From positions 36,352,032 to 36,416,031 of the forward strand of contig OX638135.1 in NCBI GenBank assembly GCA_951804985.1: DNA of 64,000 nt, in the 5' to 3' direction. This stretch comes from Dryomyza anilis (Eukaryota; Arthropoda; Insecta; Diptera; Dryomyzidae). The position numbers and the translations under genes were made by a program. Below, one piece after another: positions 36,615 to 48,884 of the stretch. Numbering within the stretch: position 1 is the first letter of the stretch; each line of letters begins with the position of its first letter. Below the pieces are notes generated by a model. It saw nothing but the letters and a program-made list of their open reading frames with translations, ran no database searches and had not been told where the DNA came from.

Positions 36615-38452
36615 AAAAACAAACTCACCACACTAAAACTAACCAAACTAAAACTCACCATACTAAAATTCACCCTTAAATTAACCACATTAAAACCCAC
36701 CACACTATAATTCACCACACTAAAACTCACCACACCAAAATTCACCACACTAAAACTCACCACACTAAAACTCACCACACTAAAACTCACCACACAAAAA
36801 CTCACCACACTAAAACTCACCACACAAAAACTCACCACACTAAAACTCACCACACTAAAACTCACCACACTTAAACTCACCTCACAAAAATTCAACACAC
36901 TAAAACTCACCACACCAAAACTCACCACACTAAAACTCACCACACTAAAACTCACCACACTAAAACTCACCACACAGAATCTCACCACACTAAAACTCAC
37001 CACACTAAAACTCACCACACTAAAACTCACCACACTAAAACTCACCACACTTAAACTCACCACACTAAAACTCACCACACTTAAACTCACCACACAAAAA
37101 TTTAACACACTAAAATTCACCACACTAAAACCCACCACACTAAAATTTCACCACACTTAAACTCACCACACTAAAATTCACCACACTAAAACTCACCACA
37201 CTAAAATTTCAACACACTAAAACTCACCACACTAAAACTCACCACACAAAACCTCACCACACTAAAACTCACCACACTAAAACTCACCACACAAAAACTC
37301 ACCACACTAAAACTCACCACACTTAAACTCATCTCACAAAAATTCAACACACTAAAACTCACCACACTAAAACTCACCACACTAAAACTCACCACACTAA
37401 AACTCACCACACAAAATCTCACCACACTAAAACTCACCACACTAAAACTCACCACACAAAATCTCACCACACTAAAACTCACCACACTAAAACTCACCAC
37501 ACTAAAACTCACCACACTTAAACTCACCACACTAAAACTCACCACACTAAAACTCACCACACTAAAATTTCACCACAGTAAAACTCACCACACTAAAACT
37601 CACCACACTGAAACTCACCACACTAAAACTCACCACACTAAAACTCACCACACTTAAACTCACCACACTAAAACTCACCACACTTAAACTCACCACACAA
37701 ATTTTTAACACACTAAAATTCACCACACTTAAACTCACTATAACAAAACTCTCCACACTAAAACTTACCACACTAAAACTCACCACACTAAAACTCACCA
37801 CAATAAAACTCACCACACTAAAACTAACCACACAAAAATTCAACACACTAAAATTCACCACACTTAAACTCACCACACTAAAATTTCACCACACTAAAAC
37901 TCACCACACTAAAACTCACTACACTAAAATTTCACCACATTAAAATTCACCACTTTTAAACTCACCACATTAAAACTCACTACACTCAAATTTCGATACA
38001 CTGAAACTCACCACACTAAAACTCACCGCACTAAAATTCACCACACTAAAACCCACCACACTATAATTAACCACACTAAAACTCACCACCCTAAAATTCA
38101 CTACACTAAAACTCACCACAATAAAATTCATCACATTAAAATTCATCACACTAAAACTCACCGCAATAAAAATCACCACACTAAAACTCGCTACACTAAA
38201 ACACGCCACAATAAAACACGCCACATTAAAATTCACCACACTAAAACCCACCACACTATAATTGACCACACTAAAACTCACCACACTTAAAAACACCACA
38301 CTTAAACTCACCACACTCAAATTCACCACACTGAAACTCACCACACTAAAACTCACCACACCAAAACTAACCACAATTAAACTCACCACTCCAAAATTCA
38401 CCACATCTAAACTCACCACACCGAAACTTACTACATTAAAACCCACCACACT
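36615..38452. repeat. 15-bp minisatellite (ACTCACCACACTAAA), about 120 units
   Basis: Degenerate units with constant 15-bp period over 1.8 kb, in the Helitron. One strand is made almost only of A, C and T. Reading frames such as VVSFSVVSFS on the minus strand come from the period being a multiple of 3 and are not proteins. Confidence 0.93.
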
Positions 38453-38454
38453 AA

Positions 38455-38650
38455 AACTTCTACTGGGAAAAACTCTACGGGGAAGAATTCTACGGGAAAG
38501 AATTCTACCGGGAACAATTCTACCGGGATGAATTCTACGTTGAGAATTCTACGGGAAAGCGTTCTATGTGGATTTTCCGGGAAGATTTCTACTGGGAATA
38601 ATTCTGCGGAGAAGCGCAATCTGAGAAAAAATTGTCTTTGAGAAAAGTTG
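38455..38650. repeat. second 15-bp minisatellite (GAATTCTACGGGAAA type)
   Basis: About ten degenerate units follow the first array directly, with the same 15-bp period but different sequence. Confidence 0.75.
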
Positions 38651-38820
38651 TTTTGGCGGAGAATTATTTGGTTACCACATTTATAAAACCAATAAAAAAA
38701 TTTCAACAGCTAAGCACGAGCCCCTCATATAAAAAATAAAATGTTTTTTATATTAATAAAATTGCTCCATATCTTTGAATTCAGAAAATCTTGGCACGAG
38801 TCGTGCACGGGTCCAGCTAG

Positions 38821-40523
38821 TAATATAATATAATATAATATAATATAATATAATATAATATAATATAATATAATATAATATAATATAATATAATATAATA
38901 TAATATAATATAATATAATATAATATAATATAATATAATATAATATAATATAATATAATATAATATAATATAATATAATATAATATAATATAATATAATA
39001 TAATATAATATAATATAATATAATATAATATAATATAATATAATATAATATAATATAATATAATATAATATAATATAATATAATATAATATAATATAATA
39101 TAATATAATATAATATAATATAATATAATATAATATAATATAATATAATATAATATAATATAATATAATATAATATAATATAATATAATATAATATAATA
39201 TAATATAATATAATATAATATAATATAATATAATATAATATAATATAATATAATATAATATAATATAATATAATATAATATAATATAATATAATATAATA
39301 TAATATAATATAATATAATATAATATAATATAATATAATATAATATAATATAATATAATATAATATAATATAATATAATATAATATAATATAATATAATA
39401 TAATATAATATAATATAATATAATATAATATAATATAATATAATATAATATAATATAATATAATATAATATAATATAATATAATATAATATAATATAATA
39501 TAATATAATATAATATAATATAATATAATATAATATAATATAATATAATATAATATAATATAATATAATATAATATAATATAATATAATATAATATAATA
39601 TAATATAATATAATATAATATAATATAATATAATATAATATAATATAATATAATATAATATAATATAATATAATATAATATAATATAATATAATATAATA
39701 TAATATAATATAATATAATATAATATAATATAATATAATATAATATAATATAATATAATATAATATAATATAATATAATATAATATAATATAATATAATA
39801 TAATATAATATAATATAATATAATATAATATAATATAATATAATATAATATAATATAATATAATATAATATAATATAATATAATATAATATAATATAATA
39901 TAATATAATATAATATAATATAATATAATATAATATAATATAATATAATATAATATAATATAATATAATATAATATAATATAATATAATATAATATAATA
40001 TAATATAATATAATATAATATAATATAATATAATATAATATAATATAATATAATATAATATAATATAATATAATATAATATAATATAATATAATATAATA
40101 TAATATAATATAATATAATATAATATAATATAATATAATATAATATAATATAATATAATATAATATAATATAATATAATATAATATAATATAATATAATA
40201 TAATATAATATAATATAATATAATATAATATAATATAATATAATATAATATAATATAATATAATATAATATAATATAATATAATATAATATAATATAATA
40301 TAATATAATATAATATAATATAATATAATATAATATAATATAATATAATATAATATAATATAATATAATATAATATAATATAATATAATATAATATAATA
40401 TAATATAATATAATATAATATAATATAATATAATATAATATAATATAATATAATATAATATAATATAATATAATATAATATAATATAATATAATATAATA
40501 TAATATAATATAATATAATATAA
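38821..40523. repeat. AATAT satellite, array 1 continued (right of Helitron)
   Basis: About 340 uninterrupted AATAT units in phase with the array at 34838-35639. Before the Helitron inserted, the array was about 2.5 kb. Its right border (AAATATAATGTTCRTAATACA) is shared with two other arrays. Confidence 0.97.
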
Positions 40524-41171
40524 ATATAATGTTCGTAATACATTCATGTTACATTGTTTAATAACACAGCACAATACAAAAATTATCCGCAATCTATTTA
40601 GGATTTTCCGATGGACGTAAAATTCTAATCACTATCCCATACTCAGTTTTAACAGATTTCCTCAAGTTTTTGAGGTATTACGTAAAAGAAATTTAAAGCA
40701 ATTCACGGGGTTTTCTACATATTTTGGTTTATAACTTTTTACAGATTTTCACATTTCTCTTATATTCCATTGAGATTTCTTCAGCTAATATTTTTTTGTT
40801 GCGTAACATCTATGATTTTCATAATTAAATAAAAGTACATATCTTTTATCAAACTTGTTCTATAATTATATACTTCCTCTTACTTTGTTTTTGTAAATCA
40901 CTCTTTAAGTTTTCAACTTAAAGTAAAATTCACAAATTCGATTGAAAAATTTACCTAACTTTTTTGTTCGATATGAACATAAACAGGAACATATATTATT
41001 TTATTTTAAAAATATGAATATATAGTACGTGATCTTCATTTGACTTGATTGTAAGATACTGAGCCAAATCCATGGATAGTAATATATTTATGCAGAGCTA
41101 AATTCTATTGATTTAAGGTTTTTAAAATTCTATGAATAATTATATTGATTAAAAGTAGTACCACAAAAGAA
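40524..41171. repeat. segmental repeat, copy 1 (0.65 kb, truncated)
   Basis: Nearly identical to 42334-42981 and 52839-53487, beginning ATATAATGTTCGTAATACAT and including GGATTTTCCGATGGACGTAA. It stops at CCACAAAAGAAA, where AATAT array 2 begins. No genes inside. Confidence 0.92.
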
Positions 41172-42333
41172 AATATAATATAATATAATATAATATAATA
41201 TAATATAATATAATATAATATAATATAATATAATATAATATAATATAATATAATATAATATAATATAATATAATATAATATAATATAATATAATATAATA
41301 TAATATAATATAATATAATATAATATAATATAATATAATATAATATAATATAATATAATATAATATAATATAATATAATATAATATAATATAATATAATA
41401 TAATATAATATAATATAATATAATATAATATAATATAATATAATATAATATAATATAATATAATATAATATAATATAATATAATATAATATAATATAATA
41501 TAATATAATATAATATAATATAATATAATATAATATAATATAATATAATATAATATAATATAATATAATATAATATAATATAATATAATATAATATAATA
41601 TAATATAATATAATATAATATAATATAATATAATATAATATAATATAATATAATATAATATAATATAATATAATATAATATAATATAATATAATATAATA
41701 TAATATAATATAATATAATATAATATAATATAATATAATATAATATAATATAATATAATATAATATAATATAATATAATATAATATAATATAATATAATA
41801 TAATATAATATAATATAATATAATATAATATAATATAATATAATATAATATAATATAATATAATATAATATAATATAATATAATATAATATAATATAATA
41901 TAATATAATATAATATAATATAATATAATATAATATAATATAATATAATATAATATAATATAATATAATATAATATAATATAATATAATATAATATAATA
42001 TAATATAATATAATATAATATAATATAATATAATATAATATAATATAATATAATATAATATAATATAATATAATATAATATAATATAATATAATATAATA
42101 TAATATAATATAATATAATATAATATAATATAATATAATATAATATAATATAATATAATATAATATAATATAATATAATATAATATAATATAATATAATA
42201 TAATATAATATAATATAATATAATATAATATAATATAATATAATATAATATAATATAATATAATATAATATAATATAATATAATATAATATAATATAATA
42301 TAATATAATATAATATAATATAATATAATATAA
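41172..42333. repeat. AATAT satellite, array 2
   Basis: About 232 uninterrupted units, same orientation as the other arrays. Left border at CCACAAAAGAAA, right border identical to arrays 1 and 3. Confidence 0.97.
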
Positions 42334-43524
42334 ATATAATGTTCGTAATACATTCATGTTACATTGTTTAATAACACAGCACAATACAAAAATTATCCGC
42401 AATCTATTTAGGATTTTCCGATGGACGTAAAATTCTAATCACTATTCCATACTCAGTTTTAACAGATTTCCTCAAGTTTTTGAGGTATTACGTAAAAGAA
42501 ATTTAAAGCAATTCACGGGGTTTTCTACATATTTTGGTTTATAACTTTTTACAGATTTTCACATTTCTCTTATATTCCATTGAGATTTCTTCAGCTAATA
42601 TTTTTTTGTTGCATAACATCTATGATTTTCATAATTAAATAAAAGTACATATCTTTTATCAAACTTGTTCTATAATTATATACTTCCTCTTACTTTGTTT
42701 TTGTAAATCACTCTTTAATTTTTCAACTTAAAGTAAAATTCACAAATTCGATTGAAAAATTTACCTAACTTTTTTGTTCGATATGAACATAAACAGGAAC
42801 ATATATTATTTTATTTTAAAAATATGAATATATAGTACGTGATCTTCATTTGACTTGATTGTAAGATACTGAGCCAAATCCATGGATAGTAATATATTTA
42901 TGCAGAGCTAAATTCTATTGATTTAAGGTTTTTAAAATTTCTATGAATAATTATATTGATTAAAAGTAGTACCACAAAAGAAAATTTAAATCAAAAACGG
43001 TAAGCGTGAATTTGTAATTAATCTGAAGACTTAAAAAGTGATTTTTAAAAACTAAGTAAGAGGAATCATACAATTATGGATTTAGTTTCACATATAATAT
43101 ATATTTTTAATTAATTATGAAAACATAATATGTTATGCAATAAATAATAGGTCCACCTTAAAATAAATATTTTTTATGTCTGACTGGTCAGATTAATACG
43201 AAATTCATGAAGTTTTTTAAAAGTATTCTCAAAAGAAATTGGATAAATAACGCAAATCTGTGAAATGTTAAAGTCCAAGATATGTAAAAAAACACGAACA
43301 TTGACATATATTTGAATTACGTAATAACTGAGGCAGTCTGAACTGAGGCAATCTGAAAAAACTGAATATTAAGTAGGGATTAGAATCTTGAAATTCATCG
43401 GAAAATCATTCTAAGATAGTGGATAATTAAAAAAGGTCTTCATTTGTTGTCAAGTGTAATTTCATTAAATATTTTTACGATTTCAATAATTATGGTTTTC
43501 ATCTTGATTTTTGATTTTTATGTA

Positions 43525-44182
43525 CACTCAAAATAAAAAGTCTGTAACAGTAGCAAAAAAGGTTGCCAATATAGAAAAAATTTTTGATGAAAAGAGGAAA
43601 CCGCCGGATTCTGCTGAAACCGCAAATGAAAGTTTGCTATTTCAGGGAACTTTTTTTATGCTATTAGAGCAGACAATTTTAGCTATTTTAACAAATTGTT
43701 TGCTGTTAACTCCAATTCATAAAAAAAGAAAATAAAAAAATATATATTTTTAGTATTTTAATATTTTTTTTTATTTTTGATATATTTTTTTTATTTTTAT
43801 ATTATTATTATTTTTTACTATATATATTTTAATTATTTTATTTATCTCATATTTTTATTTTACCTTTATTTCACAAATTCACTCTTGCATGCGTGCATTA
43901 TTATTACGTATAAGAAATATCTCATTTAAATAAACATGTTGTCGAATAAGAGTCTACGAATTATAGACACATTTAGCTGCAGCGTCTCGTGACTATGGCG
44001 CCATCTAGTGCATGTTAGCTACACACCAGTGACACTAGCACGATCTTGATCACTAGCAGAACTAAGATTCCCAGCAAACAGTTCGCTGTTGCAGATAAAA
44101 GTATGCTGTAAATGCAAATTAAAGTGTGCTAAAATTTAGCAGTCAGAGTTTGCTATTAATAGCAGACTTTTTATTTTGAGTG
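43525..44182. mobile_element. 658-bp TIR element with TA target duplication (segmental copy 2)
   Basis: Ends CACTCAAAATAAAAAGTCTG and the exact reverse complement, flanked by TA on both sides, as in Tc1/mariner-type MITEs. A 74-codon frame (43511-43735) starts before the left end and has no recognisable motif. The interior GTTTGCTATTAATAGCAGAC and GTTCGCTGTTGCAG motifs resemble subterminal repeats. Confidence 0.82.
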
Positions 44183-44682
44183 TATGTTTATATATTTTGA
44201 GGTTGTTATATGAATGCACATAATGAAAATTTGAGTGTAAGAAAATGCGAGACTTGAGGACGGGTTGAAGACTGCACGAGCAGTGGCTACAATGTTTTGT
44301 TATTGTAACTTCGCTGTGACAGACCAATGCTTTGTTATTGTAACTTCGCCCAAGACTTAGTCAGAACTCACAGACTTATGCCTGGGTAATCGTTCTCGCC
44401 CAAGACTTGACAAACACTGTAATGTAGTTGTGGTATATATAGTTCTTTACTAAAACAAGTTTTTACAAAGACAATTCATCCACGGAATATTCTTTTTTGG
44501 ACTATTCGTCCCTGAAAATTTCCCTTTGAGAGTTTTTTTTTTGTCAGAAACCATTTTTTCCCGGACCATTCATTACACTACACAACAAAATGAGAAAAAA
44601 AAGTTTACGCAGTAAATTCCATTATTTTTGTATTATTGGAAATGACCCGCAGAATTTGAATATATGAATTAAAAAATTTTCT

Positions 44683-45945
44683 ATGGATAGGTTTACGAGG
44701 TTTCGGGCAATAACTTTTGTAATGAGCTTTCAAAAAGGTGGTCACATATATTTGTCAACATCTCGCGTTTTATAAAACGCATATGCTCAATTATTATATC
44801 GAATGAAAGGTTATTAAATATCCAATAAACAGTTTTTAAAGCACTTTGGAATTGGTTCACTGGTTTAAGACAACTCTATAGAAGAACTCGAAAAATGTAA
44901 ATATTTTCGACCAAAATTGTATTCAAAAATTCATTGAAAAAATGGCGAAAGATGGTGCACAGTTTGTAATATTCCAAAACTAGCATGCACATTAATAAAT
45001 AAAATATTGTTAAAATAAAAGAAATCTATGGACACATTTTGGGAACAAAAAAAATCTTGTGAAAGCATTACAATTGAGTATTAACTAAAAAAAAAATCGC
45101 ATTTTATGTTTATACCCTATACCCATGGGTTACATGTTATAAAATGTATGTGAAGATATTTTAGCGCCTCTAAGTTGGCATGAAAGGTATAAAAAAGTAT
45201 ATATTTTTTGATCAACATCACTTTCCGAGTGGATTTAGATATGACCGTCTATCTGACCGCCTATACACGATAACTTCAAAGCTGCTATTTCAAATGATGT
45301 GAAAATTATTATCAATATATTTTAGTAAAATAGTAATTCAAAGTTCGAAAATGAGTCGAATTAGTCAACGTAATCTACTACATCCACTACGAGACATGGG
45401 TTTACTTTTTAGGATCACATATCTCGTTAAGTATTAAAGATAAAGTTATAAAATTTAAAATTAATTACAAGCAATCAACAATAAATAGGTGCTCAAAAAA
45501 TGAGCGTGATCCGCTCACATTTTCAAGTTTTTATTTTTAAGCCTATTTGTATAGCACTCAATTATATTGCTTTCACATAACTTTTTTAATCTTCAAATTT
45601 TACCCATATCTTTTTGTCATTGATATTAGAAAAAGTGTCAACTAATTTTGGAAAATTAAAATATTTGTATCATCTTACTTTCTCGATTTTTTGTCCATAT
45701 TTTTAAATGATTTTTTTTTTAATTTTTGTTGAAAAAAATTTTCAAGTTCTCCTATCTTCTCTTAAACTAATGAAATAATTTAAAAATGTTCTGAAAAATG
45801 TTTATTGGATATTCAATTATCTTTCATTCAATATAACACATGTGATCACATGTGTTATTTAGAACGCGAGATATTTGCAAATACATGTGTGCACCTTTAT
45901 GAAACTCGGTTCAAAATTTATTATCCCATATTTTGTAAACCTATG
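44683..45945. mobile_element. 1.26-kb inverted-repeat element with mini-me-like insert (segmental copy 2)
   Basis: ATAGGTTTACGAGG at the left matches the reverse of TTGTAAACCTATG at the right. Inner arms share ATCTCGCGTT and GAATGAAAGGTTATTAAATA / TCCAATAAACA with the inverted segment at 45800-45880. The arms are about 200-230 bp and diverged. The spacer contains a partial mini-me-like copy. Confidence 0.7.
45111..45530 (-). mobile_element. mini-me-like element, partial, diverged (segmental copy 2)
   Basis: TATACCCTATACCCATGGG, then AAAAGTATATATTTTTTGATC, GACCGTCTATCTGACCG and GAGCGTGATCCGCTCACATT correspond in order to the minus-strand copy at 6233-6990. The hairpin end is missing. Confidence 0.65.
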
Positions 45946-45958
45946 TAAAGAAACATTA

Positions 45959-46261
45959 ATAATAATAGTTTGGCGCTACAGTCCTGTATAGAACTTCGGC
46001 CGAGCTCTCTCACCAATTTGAGCTGTGCGTGTTATATTTGTACTCAAAGTGGTGGGACCTAAGGTTTATTGGCGAATCCGAACGGAGGGTGAGAGCTTTT
46101 TCATAGGCAATGGTTTTACTCTCGTAGGTTTGCCATTTACTGTTGAGAGGTAGCGCGGTATAGAAAAATGTTTCTATGAAAAGATGTTGTTAGCCCCAGT
46201 CCAGGCTTGAACCGGGGACCTTTCGGCTCGCAGTCCAACGCACTAACCACTGAGCTACCGC
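45959..46261 (-). mobile_element. tRNA-derived SINE, minus orientation (segmental copy 2)
   Basis: Reverse of the family: the (AAT)n tail at the left, CTTGAACCGGGGACC (B box, reversed) and CCACTGAGCTACCG (A box, reversed) at the right. AGAAACATT occurs on both sides (45949-45957 and 46262-46270), a target duplication. It is also present at the same place in copy 3, so it predates the duplication. Confidence 0.88.
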
Positions 46262-46516
46262 AGAAACATTATTAAACCATATTTTCGGAATCAGGGCGTC
46301 ATTTTACATAATGAAAAATAACATTGAGTGCTGCGCAGAATGGCTGTTGTGTAGTGTTATCAGATAATTATTTCTCGAGATAATTTTTAACCATTCAGTT
46401 GAACAGCACATTGAATGTACACGAAGGGAAATATACTTCTAAAAGAAACAGTTTTGAATTTTAATAATATCAATAAAATTCTAAATTCAAATAATGTAGT
46501 AGTAGTAGTGGCGCAT

Positions 46517-46827
46517 CAGTAGCCGCGGTAGCTCAGTGGTTAGTGCGTTGGACTGCGAGCCGAAAGGTCCCCGGTTCAAGCCTGGACTGGGGCTAACAAC
46601 ATCTTTTCATAGAAACATTTTTCTATACCGCGCTACCTCTCGTCAGTAAATGGCAAACCTACGAGAGTAAAACATTGCCTATGAAAAGCTCTCACCCGCC
46701 GTTCGGATTCGGCAATAAACTGTAGGTCCCACAACTTTGAGTACAAATATAACACGCACACCTCAAAATGGTGAGAGAGCTCGGCCGAAGTTCTATACAG
46801 GACTGTAGCGCCAAACTATTATTATTT
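46517..46827 (+). mobile_element. tRNA-derived SINE, young insertion private to segmental copy 2
   Basis: 311 bp with A box TAGCTCAGTGG (46529-46539), B box GGTTCAAGCC (46573-46582) and an ATTATTATT tail. Flanked by the 12-bp duplication GTAGTGGCGCAT (46505-46516 and 46828-46839). Copy 3 has the empty site with a single GTAGTGGCGCAT at 57094-57105. This fixes the SINE's length and shows it inserted after the copies separated, or was absent from the source of copy 3. Confidence 0.95.
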
Positions 46828-46839
46828 GTAGTGGCGCAT

Positions 46840-47990
46840 AGAGGAATTGCCCGGTAGATATACCTGGCGCGAATCAAATAAACGCTCGCGGACCAAACTG
46901 GCTAAGGGAAGTATCACTCTGAAAATAAAAACAACATGAAGGTCGAAAGGTGGTCGAAACTTACGGATCCACACTCCAGCAACCGCAACCTCCTCGACAA
47001 GCAAAAGGATGCAAAAGCCCACTACGTGACAGGACCTCAGCGACAGGACCTGACTGCAGACGGGACCAACTGAAATAGACAAAGAGGAAACAACGTCCAC
47101 TATGCACAAATGCTCCCTCTTGCCAAAAACAGGACTGGACCTCAGCGTCAGACCGAAACTTGGCATCACCAGTGATCTTAAATCGTGCATATCGAAAGAA
47201 TCCTGGCACCTCATGCACTAAAACTACAAAAAGGGCCAGGTCTCATGAAGAATCGCTGGACAAAACGGAAAAAAACTAGATCGACCAGCTTCAACACTGC
47301 CTCGGAATTGCCGTTGGCCATCGTCGACCGTCCCGACTCAGTCCATCTGGCTGGTCGTGGGGGTCGCAATTTAAAGGGAGATACTGTCGGCGAACATGAG
47401 CGGGGAGGAGGTCAGTTTTTACGGTGCCGGTTAGCATAAGGGCGTTAAGGTTGTTGGAGTGACCAACAGGAAGTCAACAGACTTTCTAAAGCAAGCTATC
47501 AGCAGCCATGGCGATCTTTTTCCAGGCTCAATGCTTGACGTAATTCCCAGGACCTCGCTTCCTCTGAGATCGGTCATCGCAATGTGGATTCCGCCTCTCA
47601 TCCCGGTAGGACATGAGACCATACTGCGACTAATCGGCAATCAAAATAGTGAACTGAACACTGCTGGCTGGCGAAAATTCTCGTCAACCACCAGTAAGAA
47701 TGGGATGGGAAGTGACTACTTGATAGCAGTAGATCAAACGTCATCTTCCTATCTCAGAAAAAAATCAGGTCGCATTATGTTTGGCCAGGGGTCGGAAGGA
47801 AGACGTAGATGTGGCCTTAATTCAAGAACTATGGCTGGTTAAAGGCAAGCTTCAAGGCTTATGGCGGAGGTAATACAATTTGTATCTCCCTCAAATTGAT
47901 GGTAAGATAAGAACATGTATTCTCATTGAGAAATCAATTAGTAATAACGTTTTTTCTCTTCCATACAGTAACGGAGACCTCACTATGCAC
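46840..47990 (+). pseudogene. non-LTR retrotransposon ORF1-like/endonuclease-start fragment (segmental copy 2)
   Basis: The frame at 47459-47842 includes RSVIAMWIPPLIPVGHETIL, RLIGNQNSELNTAGWRKFSS and SKNGMGSDYLIAVDQTSSSY. This resembles the DUF4780-type domain found upstream of the endonuclease in some insect retroelements (from memory). Another frame then reads DVALIQELWLVKGKLQGL, the start of an APE-type endonuclease. It is truncated after AACGGAGACCTCAC. Frameshifted; not functional. Confidence 0.55.
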
Positions 47991-47994
47991 AGTG

Positions 47995-48884
47995 AATAAA
48001 TATTGACCAAAAATAATAACTGTTAAATTTTAATATGAGAAAAAATTGTAAGAGGATTTAAAGGCAGTTTCTTGAATCGTAAAAATCAAAAATAATATCT
48101 TAAAAGCTTGTAGATATATAGCCATACGATAATTCCGATGTTCGACTTGTTGTTAACAAAATATTTTTTTAAAACCATTTTGATTTGAAATCTTCTTATT
48201 AAAAATGTTATATTTTTCTATGTTAACATAGCAATAGACTTACAATTAGACTTAAATTATGTATACTTAGTAAATTTGTAATTAGAAAATGTTTTTGTGT
48301 CTATTTTATTTTGTGTAATCTAGGGATAGAGAATATTTTTAAATAATGTTTTGTAATTGTGGCATTTAAAACAAAACCGCACTTTAGATAGGAAAATAAG
48401 AAAAAGCTAAAAAAAGGCTATTCGCAAATTTTTGATATAATATTTTGACAAGTATGCTTAATATAAAAATAACTATTTACTTGCATCAACGTGGTATATG
48501 AAATAAAAATACGTGATATTTTTGAAGTCTGGCTGGATTTGTATATGTTAGAGCGGGAGGAAAAGGTTTTTGGCAATGATATCAAATGTTTTAAAAAGTA
48601 CCAATAGTTTGTTGGACTATTTATTATTGGACTATTGATTAAATAAAAAATTTAAAACAAATTAAAAGCGGCATATTAAATAAAATTGCAAAATTGGACG
48701 GATCAGGCCAATTTTTGAAAATATATTAGCGTGCTTACTTGACTCATATTGGTGAGAATAACATGTGTATTAAATTTCATTTGTTTACGACCATTTTCAC
48801 TATTTTTGGCCGCTGAGAATATGAAGATTCCCCACTGTGCGATGGTAGTATACGAACAAAAGGATAGCGAATCGTTGCTCCTAT
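47995..48884. other. AT-rich stretch, no gene recognised
   Basis: Non-coding sequence shared with copy 3 (58255-59147) and, down to about 48650, with 63000-63605. It may be degenerate element sequence. Confidence 0.5.

Larger units (their letters stand above)
35640..38820 (+). mobile_element. non-autonomous Helitron, 3181 bp, inserted in AATAT satellite
   Basis: The 5' end is TCCTATTAATATAATAAA. The 3' end is the hairpin GCACG-AGT-CGTGC (38794-38806), 10 bases, then CTAG (38817-38820). The host base before it is A and after it T, with no target duplication, the Helitron rule. Joining 35639 to 38821 gives uninterrupted AATAT in perfect phase. Inside are an 8-bp array, three 281-bp repeats and two 15-bp arrays. 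No Rep/helicase is encoded. Confidence 0.9.

Noticed and set aside
36479..38449. Minus-strand frames of repeated VVSFSVV in the Helitron
   Set aside because: They come from a 15-bp minisatellite whose period is a multiple of 3; degenerate units and lack of any start context argue against coding.
35640..38820. Autonomous Helitron
   Set aside because: No Rep motif or helicase frame exists in the 3.2 kb; it consists almost wholly of repeats.
38753..40592. Very long reading frames of repeated IILYY on the minus strand (also at 34837-35910, 41130-42402, 50029-52894)
   Set aside because: The AATAT repeat has no stop codon in any reverse frame. The frames are a property of the satellite, not genes.
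46822..47218. 130- and 85-codon minus-strand frames, repeated at 57057-57483
   Set aside because: They are antisense to the ORF1-like fragment, which shows the recognisable domain on the plus strand.
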